A stretch of DNA of 64,000 nucleotides from Xanthomonas euvesicatoria pv. euvesicatoria (GCF_020880415.1 NZ_JAJIUJ010000120.1:102508-166507); one strand, 5' to 3'. Positions 25,544-34,915 are shown, counted from the first letter of the stretch. Numbers and translations are program-made. Notes: generated from the sequence alone by a model not told the origin.

Positions 25544-27130
25544 TCAGGGCTCAGCAGTTTGCAGGCGGTACACGGTGCTGGCGTTGTACTGCCCGGTGGG
25601 TAGGTTTGCGCGCACCTGGACGGTGTGTTCGCCCACCGCCAGGGTGGTCGGCAATGCACCGCGCCAGAGATGCGTAGACGGCGTGGCCTCCGGCGAGCGG
25701 TCGTAACCGCGCAACGCGTCGGCCGCATCATCACGCACATTCTCTGCCAGCACACGCGGATCGCCACGCTCTACCCGCTTCATCGGCTGCCATGGGCCGT
25801 TATCGATGCGCATCTCGACCACGGTGTCGTCCTGGCCCATGAAAACATTGGCGTAGACGCCCCACGCCGCATACGCGCCCTTGCGCAGTACCTTGGGCGC
25901 GTGCAGCAGCAATTGCGCATCGTCGGCCGCGCGCGCAGCGTGATAAGCCAGCGTGTAGCTGCCGCTGGGCGCAACCTGCAGCACCGCATAGCCATTGGGA
26001 GTGCCATCGCTCATCGTCGCATCGGGAATGCCGTCGGCATCCTTGGCACCCGACCAGAACGCACCGCAGGCCGCACCCACGTTGTATTCGTGCAGCGGTC
26101 GTGCACCCTGCCAGCCCTCGTCGGCACCGTGATCCACCTGGCGCTGGGTGTGGCTATGACCACTGAGCACCAACACATGCGGAAACTCTTTCAGCAATGC
26201 GAACAGGCGGCGGCGATCGGCATGCCGGAAGGTTTCCTGCCCCGGCACTGCATCGAACAGGTGGATATGCATGCCCAGCACCAATAGCCGGTCCCGTGGC
26301 AGCTGCGCCAGGTAATTCTGCAGGAACGCGAATTGATCGTCGCGCAGGCCACCGATGTAGGCCTGCCTGCCGCCCGGCGTATAGATCACATCGTCCAGGA
26401 ACACGAAGCTGGCATTGGCTTCTTCCACCGCATAGGTGTCCGGGCCGTAGACTGCGTGCCAGCTGTCGAGCGACTGCGCATCGTCGTGCGCGTCCAGGTT
26501 GAGATCGTGGTTGCCCGGCACATGGAACCACGGCACGCCCAGCTGCGTAGTGACCTTGTTCAAGGCCGGATACAAGCTCAGATCGTCGCTGACGATGTCA
26601 CCCAGCGTGGTGCCCAGCCTGGCGGTGGTCTTGCCGATGATCGGTTCCACGATGTCGCGCTGGTAGTAGCCAACGTCGGCAAGGCTGGCGGTCTGGCTGT
26701 CGGCAAACACCAGCATCTGGAAGCCATCGGCCGCGGTGTCTGCGCGTGGCGTCAGCGCGAAATCCCAGTTGTGCGTGTTGCGGCCAGTCGCGGCGACACC
26801 GCCGTATTGATGCTTGGCCGAGCCACGCGGTGCGTAGTGGCGCCAGAATGCAGGCAGGCCATCGGCGGCGGGCAAAAAGCGGCGGTCGCCGGGCTTGATC
26901 ACGAATACCGTCTGCCCGTCGCGTACCGGCAGGCGGTAGCGGCCCTGCGCATCGGTACGCACGATCTGCTCGCCATTGGAAACCGCCACATCGGCCACCC
27001 CCGGCTCATCGGCGCTGCGGCCGGCGCGCCCGTCGCGTTCTTCGTAGACGATGCCATCGACCGCGGTGTCGCGCGCGTATGCGCTTCCCGCGAGCAAGCC
27101 CAGTGCCAACAAAGCGAAGCGAGGTTGCAT
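25544..27130 (-). CDS. secreted calcineurin-like phosphoesterase
   Basis: The ATG at 27130 gives 528 residues with a signal peptide (MQPRFALLALGLLAGSAYAR). The order is an N-terminal beta-sandwich (DGIVYEERDGRAG ... TDAQGRYRLPV), the metallophosphoesterase core with GDIVSDDLSLYP, VPGNHDLNLDAHDD and LSGHSHTQRQVDHG as metal ligands, and a C-terminal domain. This three-part form is common among exported phosphodiesterases or phosphatases. The substrate is unknown. It stands alone between the C13 peptidase gene and the his operon. Confidence 0.88.
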   Translation of the reverse strand: MQPRFALLALGLLAGSAYARDTAVDGIVYEERDGRAGRSADEPGVADVAVSNGEQIVRTDAQGRYRLPVRDGQTVFVIKPGDRRFLPAADGLPAFWRHYAPRGSAKHQYGGVAATGRNTHNWDFALTPRADTAADGFQMLVFADSQTASLADVGYYQRDIVEPIIGKTTARLGTTLGDIVSDDLSLYPALNKVTTQLGVPWFHVPGNHDLNLDAHDDAQSLDSWHAVYGPDTYAVEEANASFVFLDDVIYTPGGRQAYIGGLRDDQFAFLQNYLAQLPRDRLLVLGMHIHLFDAVPGQETFRHADRRRLFALLKEFPHVLVLSGHSHTQRQVDHGADEGWQGARPLHEYNVGAACGAFWSGAKDADGIPDATMSDGTPNGYAVLQVAPSGSYTLAYHAARAADDAQLLLHAPKVLRKGAYAAWGVYANVFMGQDDTVVEMRIDNGPWQPMKRVERGDPRVLAENVRDDAADALRGYDRSPEATPSTHLWRGALPTTLAVGEHTVQVRANLPTGQYNASTVYRLQTAEP

Positions 27131-27224
27131 GCGTTTTCCCGCGCGAAGATCCGCGGAAATTGTACATGCCATCGCCAGGCGCACAGCGCGAGTACTCAGG
27201 TTGGAAGGCATGACCGCATATCCG

Positions 27225-27299
27225 TAGGAGCGCACCGGGGCGCGAAGGGGCGCGAAGGGGCGTTACCAAGGACGCCAATCGCGCCCGGGCGCGCTGCTA
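27225..27299. repeat. TAGGAGCGC-type palindromic (REP-like) repeat
   Basis: The arm TAGGAGCGCACCGGGGCGCG starting at 27225 is complementary, with few mismatches, to CGCGCCCGGGCGCGCTGCTA at 27280-27299. Between them lies a 10-base tandem duplication (GGGGCGCGAA twice). It sits just downstream of the last his gene and may end or protect the his mRNA. I recall this palindrome type as common in Xanthomonas intergenic regions. Confidence 0.6.
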
Positions 27300-27309
27300 C
27301 GCGGCTACG

Positions 27310-27930
27310 TTATTGATGCCGCGACTCCAGTAACGCCACCGCATCGCCAAGGCCCAGCCCACGTGCGCGCAGCAGCACGATCAGGTGGTAGAGCAGATCG
27401 GCCGATTCGCCGAGCAACGCGTCATCGTCCTGCACCACGCCGGCCAGCGCGGTTTCCACGCCCTCCTCGCCCACCTTCTGCGCGATGCGGCGGATGCCTT
27501 GTTCGAACAGCTTGGTGGTGTAGCTACCGTGCGGCCGCTCGCGCTCGCGCTCGGCCACCAGGGCATCCAGGCTACCCAGGAACTGCCCGGGCGCAGACGG
27601 GAAACAGCTGGTGCGGCCCAGGTGACAGGTCGGACCATGCGGGCGCGCCTGCACCAGCAATGTGTCGGCGTCGCAGTCGGTCTGGATCGACACCACGCGC
27701 AACACGTTTCCCGAACTCTCACCCTTGGTCCACAAGCGCTGCTTGCTGCGGCTGAAGAACGTGACGTCACCGCGCTGCCGGGTGACGGCCAACGCTTCGA
27801 CATTCATGTAGCCCAGCATCAGCACGCGCAGGGTGTCGGCGTCCTGCACGATCACCGGCAACAGGCCATCGCCCTTGCTCCAATCCAGCGTTGCGAGCGC
27901 GTCGCCCGTCGCCACTTCGTTACTGCCCAT
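27310..27930 (-). CDS. hisI: bifunctional phosphoribosyl-AMP cyclohydrolase / phosphoribosyl-ATP pyrophosphatase
   Basis: 206 residues from the ATG at 27930. The N-terminal HisI part shows RGDVTFFSRSKQRLWTKGES, metal ligands in IQTDCDADTLLVQARPHGPT and the CHLGRTSCF cluster. The C-terminal HisE part has KLFEQGIRRIAQKVGEEGVE and ESADLLYHLIVLLRARGL. It carries out steps 2 and 3 of histidine synthesis. The start overlaps the end of hisF by 11 bases. It is the last gene of the operon. Confidence 0.96.
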   Translation of the reverse strand: MGSNEVATGDALATLDWSKGDGLLPVIVQDADTLRVLMLGYMNVEALAVTRQRGDVTFFSRSKQRLWTKGESSGNVLRVVSIQTDCDADTLLVQARPHGPTCHLGRTSCFPSAPGQFLGSLDALVAERERERPHGSYTTKLFEQGIRRIAQKVGEEGVETALAGVVQDDDALLGESADLLYHLIVLLRARGLGLGDAVALLESRHQ

Positions 27931-28696
27931 CGCGTACCTCGATCTGTTGCGCGCGCAAGAATCGCTTGAGTTCCGGGATCGGAATCGCGCCGCTGTGAAA
28001 CACGCTGGCGGCCAGTGCGCCATCCACATCGGCCTGGTCGAAGACGTCGGCAAAGTGCTGCATCTCGCCTGCACCGCCGGAAGCGATCAGAGGCACCCGG
28101 CACAACGCACGCACCTGGCGCAGTTGGGCGATATCGTACCCGCGGCGCACGCCGTCGTTATCCATGCAATTGAGCACGATCTCGCCCGCGCCGAGTCGCT
28201 GCGCTTCGGCCACCCAGTCCAGCGTACGCATCGGCAACGCCTGGGTCTTGCTCGGATCACCGGTGTAGCGACGCACGCGCCATTGACCATCTTCCTCACG
28301 AATCGAATCGATGCCGACCACGACACATTGCACGCCAAAGGCATCGGCCAGTTCGGAAATCAATTGCGGGCGGCCTAACGCGGGCGAGTTGATGGAAATC
28401 TTGTCGGCGCCGGCATGCAATACCGCTCGGGCCGTTTCCACATCGCCGATACCTCCGGCCACGCAGAACGGAATATCGATCAGCCGTGCCACCCGCTCGA
28501 CCCAGGTGTAGTCGACCGAACGCCCTTCCGGGCTGGCACCGATGTCGTAGAACACCAGTTCGTCGGCGCCCTGCGCACGGTAGCGCAAGGCCAGCTCGAC
28601 AATGTCGCCCATGTCGATGTGGTCGCGGAACTTGACGCCCTTGACCACGCGGCCATCGCGCACGTCCAGGCACGGAATGATGCGACGGCTCAGCAT
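27920..28696 (-). CDS. hisF: imidazole glycerol phosphate synthase, cyclase subunit
   Basis: 258 residues of the TIM-barrel HisF type: MLSRRIIPCLDVRDGRVVKG with the catalytic Asp, CVAGGIGDVETARAVLHAGA, and the phosphate-binding end IASGGAGEMQHFADVFDQA. It cyclises PRFAR with ammonia from HisH to IGP and AICAR. It overlaps hisA by 7 bases and hisIE by 11 bases. Confidence 0.97.
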   Translation of the reverse strand: MLSRRIIPCLDVRDGRVVKGVKFRDHIDMGDIVELALRYRAQGADELVFYDIGASPEGRSVDYTWVERVARLIDIPFCVAGGIGDVETARAVLHAGADKISINSPALGRPQLISELADAFGVQCVVVGIDSIREEDGQWRVRRYTGDPSKTQALPMRTLDWVAEAQRLGAGEIVLNCMDNDGVRRGYDIAQLRQVRALCRVPLIASGGAGEMQHFADVFDQADVDGALAASVFHSGAIPIPELKRFLRAQQIEVRDGQ

Positions 28697-29424
28697 GCCA
28701 GTGCCTCTTCGAGATGCAGGTGCCCTTCGAGCAGCGCCTTGCCGAGCACGATGCCGGCACAGCCTGCGGCCTTAGCCGCGGCGACATCGGCAAGATTGCG
28801 CGCGCCACCGGAGACCTGCACCTGCAACTGCGGCGTCAGCGCGCGTAGATGCGCATACAGCGCCATGTTGGGGCCGGACAGCATGCCGTCGCGCGCGATG
28901 TCGGTGCACAGCAGATGCTGCAGCCCGGACTGCGCGTAGCGCACGGCCAATTGATCCAGCGTAGCGTCTGCAGTTTCGGTCCAGCCGTGCACCGGCAACT
29001 GCCAGATGCCATTGGCATCCTGGCGCGTGTCCAGTGCAATCGTCAGGCGGTCGGCACCGAATTCCTGCAGCCAGCCAACCACCATCTCGCTGTTGCGCAC
29101 TGCCAACGAGCCGATGACCACGCGTGCGGCGCCGGCATCGAGAATGCGCGCCACATCCTCGCGCGAGCGCACACCGCCGCCGGTCTGCACGCGCAAGCCG
29201 GTGGCACGCGCGATCTCGCCGAGCGTGCCGGCCAAGGTGTAACCGCCCGCCTTGGCCGCATCCAGATCGACCAGATGCATCCACTGCGCACCGGCATCGG
29301 CGAACGCCTGCGCACGCGGCAGCACGTCGTCGCCGTACTGCGTCTCGCGCGCGTAATCGCCTTGCAGCAGGCGCACCACGCGGCCGTTGCGGATATCCAG
29401 CGCCGGGTAAACGGTGAAACTCAT
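28690..29424 (-). CDS. hisA: ProFAR isomerase
   Basis: 244 residues, TIM barrel. FTVYPALDIRNGRVVRLLQG carries the first catalytic Asp, and LCTDIARDGMLSGPN the second. QTGGGVRSREDVARILDAGA is the phosphate-binding half. It isomerises ProFAR to PRFAR. Its start overlaps the hisH stop by 4 bases. Confidence 0.97.
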   Translation of the reverse strand: MSFTVYPALDIRNGRVVRLLQGDYARETQYGDDVLPRAQAFADAGAQWMHLVDLDAAKAGGYTLAGTLGEIARATGLRVQTGGGVRSREDVARILDAGAARVVIGSLAVRNSEMVVGWLQEFGADRLTIALDTRQDANGIWQLPVHGWTETADATLDQLAVRYAQSGLQHLLCTDIARDGMLSGPNMALYAHLRALTPQLQVQVSGGARNLADVAAAKAAGCAGIVLGKALLEGHLHLEEALAC

Positions 29425-30023
29425 GGGAAGCTCATCTCAAGAAAATTGCGCAGGATGCGTGCACCGGTGTCGGCCGAACGCTCAGGGTGAAATTGCGCGC
29501 CGCAGCGCAGCCCGTTCTGCACGACGGCAGTGAACAACCCGCCGTGATCGCAGGCGGCCACGGTGTCGGCGGTCACCGGCGCAGCGTAACCATGCACGAA
29601 ATACGCACTTGCGCGCTCGGGCAGACCGGCCAGCAACGCGGATTCGCGCATCGGCACCAGCTGGTTCCAGCCCATGTGCGGCACACGGATACCGAGTGCC
29701 GGCGTCATATGCCGTACGATGCCCGGCAGCAGGCCCAGGCACTCGACATCGCCTTCTTCGGAATGTTCGAACAGCAGTTGCATCCCCAGGCAGATACCGA
29801 TCAACGGCACCTGCAGCGCGCGCAACGGCTCGACCAATCCCTGCGTGCGCAGACGCGACATCGCTTCTGGCGCAGCACCGACGCCGGGCAGGATCACGCG
29901 CTGTGCGCCGTGCAGACCTGCCGCATCGCGCACCACGCGTGCGTCCACGCCCAAGCGCTCCAATGCATAGCGCACCGAGCCCAGGTTGGCGCCACCGGCA
30001 TCGATCAACGCAACATCGGTCAT
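29421..30023 (-). CDS. hisH: imidazole glycerol phosphate synthase, glutaminase subunit
   Basis: 200 residues, class I glutamine amidotransferase: VALIDAGGANLGSVRYALER at the start, nucleophile elbow LIGICLGMQLLFEHSEEGD with the Cys, and CGAQFHPERSADTG with the His and Glu. It supplies ammonia to HisF. Starts and stops overlap both neighbours by 4 bases. Confidence 0.97.
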   Translation of the reverse strand: MTDVALIDAGGANLGSVRYALERLGVDARVVRDAAGLHGAQRVILPGVGAAPEAMSRLRTQGLVEPLRALQVPLIGICLGMQLLFEHSEEGDVECLGLLPGIVRHMTPALGIRVPHMGWNQLVPMRESALLAGLPERASAYFVHGYAAPVTADTVAACDHGGLFTAVVQNGLRCGAQFHPERSADTGARILRNFLEMSFP

Positions 30024-31147
30024 AGCGCACCCTTGGTGGTCGGCAACGCGGTGCCTTCGCGGCGGATCGCCTGGCGTAATGCACGCGCCAGGGCCTTGAA
30101 GCAGGCTTCCACCTTGTGGTGATCGTTCTCACCGCGCACGGTCAGATGCAGATTCAAGCCGGACGCATCGCAGATCGAGCGGAAAAAATGCGGCACCAGC
30201 TCGGTCGGCATGTCGCCGACGCGCTCGCGCTTGAACTCGCCGTCGAAGACGAAATACGGCCGGCCGCTGAAATCCAGCGCCGCGCTTGCGATGGTTTCAT
30301 CCATCGGCAACGTGAAGCCATGCTGGGCCTTGTCGCCGGCGACGCGCCAGGGGCTGCTTTCCGGATCGAAGCCATAGCGGCCGATGCCACGCTTGTTGCC
30401 CAGCGCTTCACGCAGCGCCTGACCCAGCGCAAGGCCGGTGTCTTCGATGGTGTGGTGCTCATCGATATGCAGATCGCCTTCGGCCCGGATCTCCAGCGCA
30501 AAGCCGCCGTGCTTGCCGATTTGTTCCAGCATGTGGTCGAAGAACGGCAGACCGGTGGCGGTCTTCGGTTCGGCCACGCGATCCAGATCCAGTTCGACGC
30601 GAATCCTGGTTTCCTTGGTGTTGCGCTGAACCACCGCGCGACGCGGTGCGTCGGCCAGTTCATGGGCGATGCCGGGCCAGTCCCACTCGCCGCCGAACTC
30701 GTCGGTGCGCAGCTGAAACCCGCGAATGTTGAGGTTGTGCGCGAACTGGATGTCGGTGATGCGGTCGCCCACCATCGCCGAGCGTGCCCAATCGATGCTG
30801 CGGTCCTGCAGATACGGCACCATCAGGCCGATACCGGGCTTGCGCGTGGGCGCATTGTCGGCAGGCCAGCTGCAATCGATCAGCACGTCGCGGAATTCGA
30901 TGCCCTGGCTGGCGAAGATCTGCAGCATCAGGTTGTTCGGGCCTTCGAAGGACGCGCGTGGGTAGCTCTCGCTGCCTAGCCCATCCTGGTTGCTGACAAT
31001 GACGAACTGATAGCCGGCATCGCGCAGCTTGAGCATCGCCGGAATCACGTGATCGACAAAGCGCAGTTTCTCGTACGCGTCGATCTGGTAGTCGGCCGGC
31101 TCGGTGATCAGCGTGCCGTCGCGGTCGACAAAAAGAATCGGGGTCAT
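30020..31147 (-). CDS. hisB: bifunctional histidinol-phosphatase / imidazoleglycerol-phosphate dehydratase
   Basis: 375 residues, fusion form as in enterobacteria. The N-terminal HAD phosphatase has ILFVDRDGTLITEPADYQ and MVGDRITDIQFA. The C-terminal dehydratase has HMLEQIGKHGGFALEI, HIDEHHTIEDTGLALGQAL and DNHHKVEACFKALARALR-like manganese-binding His blocks (here GENDHHKVEA). It performs steps 6 and 8 of the pathway. Both ends overlap neighbours by 4 bases. Confidence 0.97.
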   Translation of the reverse strand: MTPILFVDRDGTLITEPADYQIDAYEKLRFVDHVIPAMLKLRDAGYQFVIVSNQDGLGSESYPRASFEGPNNLMLQIFASQGIEFRDVLIDCSWPADNAPTRKPGIGLMVPYLQDRSIDWARSAMVGDRITDIQFAHNLNIRGFQLRTDEFGGEWDWPGIAHELADAPRRAVVQRNTKETRIRVELDLDRVAEPKTATGLPFFDHMLEQIGKHGGFALEIRAEGDLHIDEHHTIEDTGLALGQALREALGNKRGIGRYGFDPESSPWRVAGDKAQHGFTLPMDETIASAALDFSGRPYFVFDGEFKRERVGDMPTELVPHFFRSICDASGLNLHLTVRGENDHHKVEACFKALARALRQAIRREGTALPTTKGAL

Positions 31148-32235
31148 GCGACGGCCTCCTGCGTGCGTTGCAGCGCGCTCAGCACGCGTTGGTTCTGTTC
31201 GTGCGTGCCCAGCGTGATGCGCAGCGCGTCGGCCAGGCGCGGCACTGCGCGTTGATCGCGCACCACCACACCGGCATCGAGCAACGCCTGGAACGCCGCC
31301 TCGGCATCATCGAAACGCACCAACAAGAAGTTGCCTTGCGAGGGATAGACCTGCCGCACACCGGCCAGCTGCGCGAGCGCCTCGTGCACGCGCTCGCGCT
31401 CACTGCGCACCTCGGCGATACGCCGGCGGGTCACCTCCAGCGCCGGCGCAGACAAGGCCTGCTCGGCCATGGCTGCACAGGGTGTGGGCACCGGGTACGG
31501 CGCTTGGCAGCGGCGCAGCAGGGCAATCAACTCGGCATTGGCGATCAGTGTGCCGATACGCGCCGCCGCCAGCGCATGCGCCTTGGAAAGCGTACGCAAC
31601 ACCGCGAGATTGTCGTAACGCCCGAGCAGACCGACCGCCGAAGGCACATCGGAAAATTCGCCGTAGGCCTCGTCCACCACCACCAGCGCCTTGCCTTGCA
31701 AGGCCTGCAGCGCTTGTTCGATCTGGTCTAGCGCAATGGCCGAACCAGCGGGATTGGATGGCGAACACAAAAACACCAGCTTGGCGTTCGAGGCCAATGC
31801 CCTCGCCACTATTGCAGGGATATCTGCACGGAAACCATCTGGCCCATCGACCAGCGGCACGTCCACCAACGGTGCGTTCTGCAACCGCGCGCACACCGCG
31901 TACATGCCGAATACCGGCGGCGTCACCAGCACTGCATCGCGCCCTGGCACGCACAGGCCGCGTACCAGCAGATCGATCGCCTCGTCGCTGCCGCGGCCGA
32001 TCAACAGCTGCTCCGGCGCGCAACCGTACAGCGCCGCAAGCGCGCTGCGCAGGCCCTTGGGTTGCGGGTCGGGATAGCGCCGCGTGCTGGCGTCGGGATC
32101 GGCGGGATTCGCCCACGCGGACTCGTTGGCGTTGAGCCACACATCGCCCTGCAACGCACTGGTGCGCGCCGACGAATAGCCCGCAAATGCACGCAGATCT
32201 TCGCGTACCAGATCCAGAATCGACGACGCGCTCAT
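31144..32235 (-). CDS. hisC: histidinol-phosphate aminotransferase
   Basis: 363 residues, PLP fold type I. It contains WLNANESAWANP, LIGRGSDEAIDLLVRGLC, FLCSPSNPAGSAIALDQI, VDEAYGEFSD and RTLSKAHALAAARIGTLIA with the Schiff-base Lys. The C-terminal NFLLVRFDDAEAAF and DALRITLGTHEQN complete the HisC pattern. It transaminates imidazole acetol phosphate. Confidence 0.96.
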   Translation of the reverse strand: MSASSILDLVREDLRAFAGYSSARTSALQGDVWLNANESAWANPADPDASTRRYPDPQPKGLRSALAALYGCAPEQLLIGRGSDEAIDLLVRGLCVPGRDAVLVTPPVFGMYAVCARLQNAPLVDVPLVDGPDGFRADIPAIVARALASNAKLVFLCSPSNPAGSAIALDQIEQALQALQGKALVVVDEAYGEFSDVPSAVGLLGRYDNLAVLRTLSKAHALAAARIGTLIANAELIALLRRCQAPYPVPTPCAAMAEQALSAPALEVTRRRIAEVRSERERVHEALAQLAGVRQVYPSQGNFLLVRFDDAEAAFQALLDAGVVVRDQRAVPRLADALRITLGTHEQNQRVLSALQRTQEAVA

Positions 32236-33527
32236 GCCGCCACTCCCATGCGCAGCGCCACCGCGTTGGCATGCGCATCCAGCCCCTCAGCGCGGGCAAG
32301 GATCAATGCGCATTGACCGATGCCGTCGATGCCGGCCTTGCTGGCTGCCTGCACGCTGACCATATTCTGGAAGCTGGCCACACTCACCCCGCTGTAGGCG
32401 CGCGCCGCACCGCTGGTCGGCAGCACATGATTGGTGCCGCTGCAGTAGTCGCCAAGCGCTTCGGGCGTGTAATCGCCAAGAAACACCGAACCGGCCGCTT
32501 CGACTTGCGCCAGCCACGCGCGCGGTTCGCGCAGCGCAAGAATCAGGTGCTCCGGCGCATAGCGATTACTGATCGCAAACGCCTCATCCAGCGCCTGCAC
32601 CTTGATCATCCGCGATTGCGCCAGCGCCTGGCGCGCGATGTCGGCACGCGACAGTTGCGCAAGCTGAACTTCCAGCTGTACTTGCACCGCATCGATCAAC
32701 CCGTCGCTGTCGGACAGCAACAGCACCTGCGAATCGGGCCCGTGTTCGGCCTGCGACAACAGATCAGCAGCCACGAAGGCCGGCTGCGCGCCCGCATCGG
32801 CGATCACCAAGACCTCCGAGGGGCCGGCCGGCATGTCGATCGCCGCCGCTCCGGACTGGGCCACCTGCTGCTTGGCTTCGGTGACATAGCTATTGCCCGG
32901 GCCGAACAGCTTGTCGCAACTGGGTACCGACTCGGTGCCATACGCCATCGCCGCGATCGCCTGCGCGCCACCGAGCTTGAACACGCGGCGCACGCCGGTG
33001 AGTTGCGCGGCCACCAGCACCGCCGGGTCCACGCTGCCGTCCTTGCGCGGCGGCGTGCACAACACCACCTCGCGGCATCCGGCCAGACGCGCCGGCACAC
33101 CCAGCATCAAGGCGGTTGATGGCAACGGCGCGCTGCCTGCCGGCACGTACAGACCCACACGTCCGATCGGCCGCACGATCTTTTCGCACACCACGCCGGG
33201 CGCGGTTTCCACCGCATAGCCCTCGCTCATGCCGGCGCGGTGGAAGGCGTCGATGCGTGCGACCGCATCTTGCATGGCCTGGCGCAGCTCCGGCGCCACG
33301 GCCGCTTCGGCGGCAGCGAAGTCGGCTTCGCTCACGGCGAAGCTCTCCAGCGATACGCCATCGAAACGCGCGGTGATCTCGCGCAAGGCGGCATCGCCGC
33401 GTGCACGCACATCGGCAATCAATGCAGCCACTGCGTCGCGCGTCTGCGTGGCCACGGTCTGTACCGGGCGAGTCAGTGCATCGGTTCGCGCGGCACCGTC
33501 GAGTTGGGACCAATCGAGAATCTTCAT
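32232..33527 (-). CDS. hisD: histidinol dehydrogenase
   Basis: The ATG at 33527 gives 431 residues starting MKILDWSQLDGAARTDAL. VGLYVPAGSAPLPSTALMLG, GPGNSYVTEAKQQVAQSGAA and MPAGPSEVLVIADAGAQPAF are standard HisD blocks, with the Zn/catalytic residues in LSQAEHGPDSQ and RYAPEHLIL. It oxidises histidinol to histidine in two NAD+-dependent steps. The start overlaps the hisG stop by 4 bases. Confidence 0.96.
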   Translation of the reverse strand: MKILDWSQLDGAARTDALTRPVQTVATQTRDAVAALIADVRARGDAALREITARFDGVSLESFAVSEADFAAAEAAVAPELRQAMQDAVARIDAFHRAGMSEGYAVETAPGVVCEKIVRPIGRVGLYVPAGSAPLPSTALMLGVPARLAGCREVVLCTPPRKDGSVDPAVLVAAQLTGVRRVFKLGGAQAIAAMAYGTESVPSCDKLFGPGNSYVTEAKQQVAQSGAAAIDMPAGPSEVLVIADAGAQPAFVAADLLSQAEHGPDSQVLLLSDSDGLIDAVQVQLEVQLAQLSRADIARQALAQSRMIKVQALDEAFAISNRYAPEHLILALREPRAWLAQVEAAGSVFLGDYTPEALGDYCSGTNHVLPTSGAARAYSGVSVASFQNMVSVQAASKAGIDGIGQCALILARAEGLDAHANAVALRMGVAA

Positions 33528-34438
33528 GCCAGCGAGCGCTCCACCGTCAACACCATCAAGCCTTGCGCACCTGCGCGTTCGAGTTCTTCCAGGCGCTGCC
33601 AGGTCACCGCGCCATGGCACATGGTCTGCAAGCGCAGCGCGCCGTTGCCATCGTCGGGCAACTGCACCAGCGGGTCGGCGTCAGGCAGCAGGCGGCGCAG
33701 CGCATCGACATTGGTCTGCTCGGCGCGGAACATCAGCAGCTTGCTGTCGCGCAATTTGAGTACGCCGTCCATGCGCCGCAGCAGCATTGCCAGCAGGCCG
33801 GCACGCGCATCGGCCGGCTCGCGCACCGCGCCGGCCAGCACTGCTTCGCTTTCCATCACCAGTTCGACCGGCTTGAGCTGGTTGGCGGCCAGGGTGGCGC
33901 CGCTGGAGACCAGATCGCAGATCAGATCGGCAGTGCCCAGGCGCGGTGCGATTTCCACCGAACCGGACAACTCCACCACCGTCGCGTCGATGCCCTGCCG
34001 CTCCAGCCAATCGGCCAGGATCGCCGGGTAGCTGGTGGCGATACGCTTGCCCGCCAGTTGCCCCACGCCGTGCCAGTCCCATTCTTCCGGCACGGCGAGC
34101 ATCAGGCGGCACTGGCCGAAGCCGACCCCACGCACGGCGTGATAGGCAGCCGGCAAGCCGTTGCGGCGACGCTCGGCGGCCTGCTCTTCCAGTTCGTTCT
34201 GGCCGACGATGCCCAGATCGCAGACGCCATCGGCGATCAGGCCGGGGATGTCGTCGTCGCGCACCAGCAGCAGGTCCACCGGCAACGATTCGCCGTAGCA
34301 GAACAGCTTGTCGCGGCTCTGCCGCCAGCTCAGCCCGCAGGCGGCCAGCAGGCTGCGCGCCGGCTCGGCCAGGCGGCCGCTCTTCTGGATGGCGATACGC
34401 AGCCGGTCACGTGCCGGCGCTGCCGTGGAAGCACTCAT
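33524..34438 (-). CDS. hisG: ATP phosphoribosyltransferase (long form)
   Basis: 304 residues, consistent with the long HisG carrying its own C-terminal regulatory domain, so no HisZ is needed. Key parts are RLRIAIQKSGRLAEPARSLL, LVRDDDIPGLIADGVCDLGI, GQNELEEQ, and the PRPP-loop region TADLICDLVSSGATLAANQL. It catalyses the first, histidine-inhibited step. It starts 9 bases after the TrpR-family gene, which therefore leads the operon. Confidence 0.96.
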   Translation of the reverse strand: MSASTAAPARDRLRIAIQKSGRLAEPARSLLAACGLSWRQSRDKLFCYGESLPVDLLLVRDDDIPGLIADGVCDLGIVGQNELEEQAAERRRNGLPAAYHAVRGVGFGQCRLMLAVPEEWDWHGVGQLAGKRIATSYPAILADWLERQGIDATVVELSGSVEIAPRLGTADLICDLVSSGATLAANQLKPVELVMESEAVLAGAVREPADARAGLLAMLLRRMDGVLKLRDSKLLMFRAEQTNVDALRRLLPDADPLVQLPDDGNGALRLQTMCHGAVTWQRLEELERAGAQGLMVLTVERSLA

Positions 34439-34447
34439 CTCGTTCTC

Positions 34448-34774
34448 TCAATGGGAGGCGTCAGGGCGCGAAGACTGCTCGCGCAAGGCCGCGGCATAGC
34501 CGCCGGCACCGTGGTCCAGGGTGCGCGCAACGCGCCCGATGGTGGTGACGCTGACCTGGGTCAGCTCATGGATTTCGCGATACGGCACGCCCTTGACCAG
34601 CAGCGGCACCACCCGCCAGCGGTCGGCCATGGCTTCCAGCTCGGCAGGCGTGCAGAGGTCACGCAGAAACGATTCGACCGCCTCGGGCGCGCGCAGGCAT
34701 GCCAGCGCATCGGCCAGCATCGTCAGAGATGCGGCAACATCGGTGTTCTCGCGGGGGGCAGGTCGTTGTTTCAT
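34448..34774 (-). CDS. TrpR-family repressor (YerC/HisR-like)
   Basis: The ATG at 34774 gives 108 residues. The TrpR/YerC fold is shown by LCTPAELEAMADRWRVVPLL followed by the helix-turn-helix GVPYREIHELTQVSVTTIGR and ARTLDHGAGGY. It is the first gene of the his operon, 9 bases before hisG. A perfect inverted repeat overlaps the region directly before its start codon. I infer that it represses its own operon in response to histidine; I recall predicted TrpR-type his regulators called HisR in some bacteria but cannot confirm this one. Confidence 0.87.
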   Translation of the reverse strand: MKQRPAPRENTDVAASLTMLADALACLRAPEAVESFLRDLCTPAELEAMADRWRVVPLLVKGVPYREIHELTQVSVTTIGRVARTLDHGAGGYAAALREQSSRPDASH

Positions 34775-34775
34775 T

Positions 34776-34809
34776 GCGTTAATGTAATAGCGTGTTAGTA
34801 CATTAACGC
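34776..34809 (-). promoter_or_regulatory. inverted-repeat operator of the his operon
   Basis: GCGTTAATGTA at 34776-34786 and TACATTAACGC at 34799-34809 form a perfect 11-base inverted repeat separated by 12 bases (centre-to-centre about two helical turns). It ends one base before the repressor ATG. The AT-rich arms stand out from the surrounding high-GC DNA. The natural ligand is the TrpR-family protein encoded immediately downstream. Confidence 0.7.
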
Positions 34810-34886
34810 AAGCCCTGCCTCGGGACAAGTCGACCGCATTGAAGCATTCATGGAGAAACTGCTCGCCCACCTGCCTGTTACGAAAA

Positions 34887-34915
34887 CGCCCACTGACATC
34901 TGATGTCAGTGGGCG
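34887..34915 (-). terminator. terminator of hisS
   Basis: CGCCCACTGACATC and GATGTCAGTGGGCG form a 14-base stem with a tiny loop. On the minus strand it is followed by TTTTCG. It lies between hisS and the his operon, so it separates the two transcripts. Confidence 0.75.
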
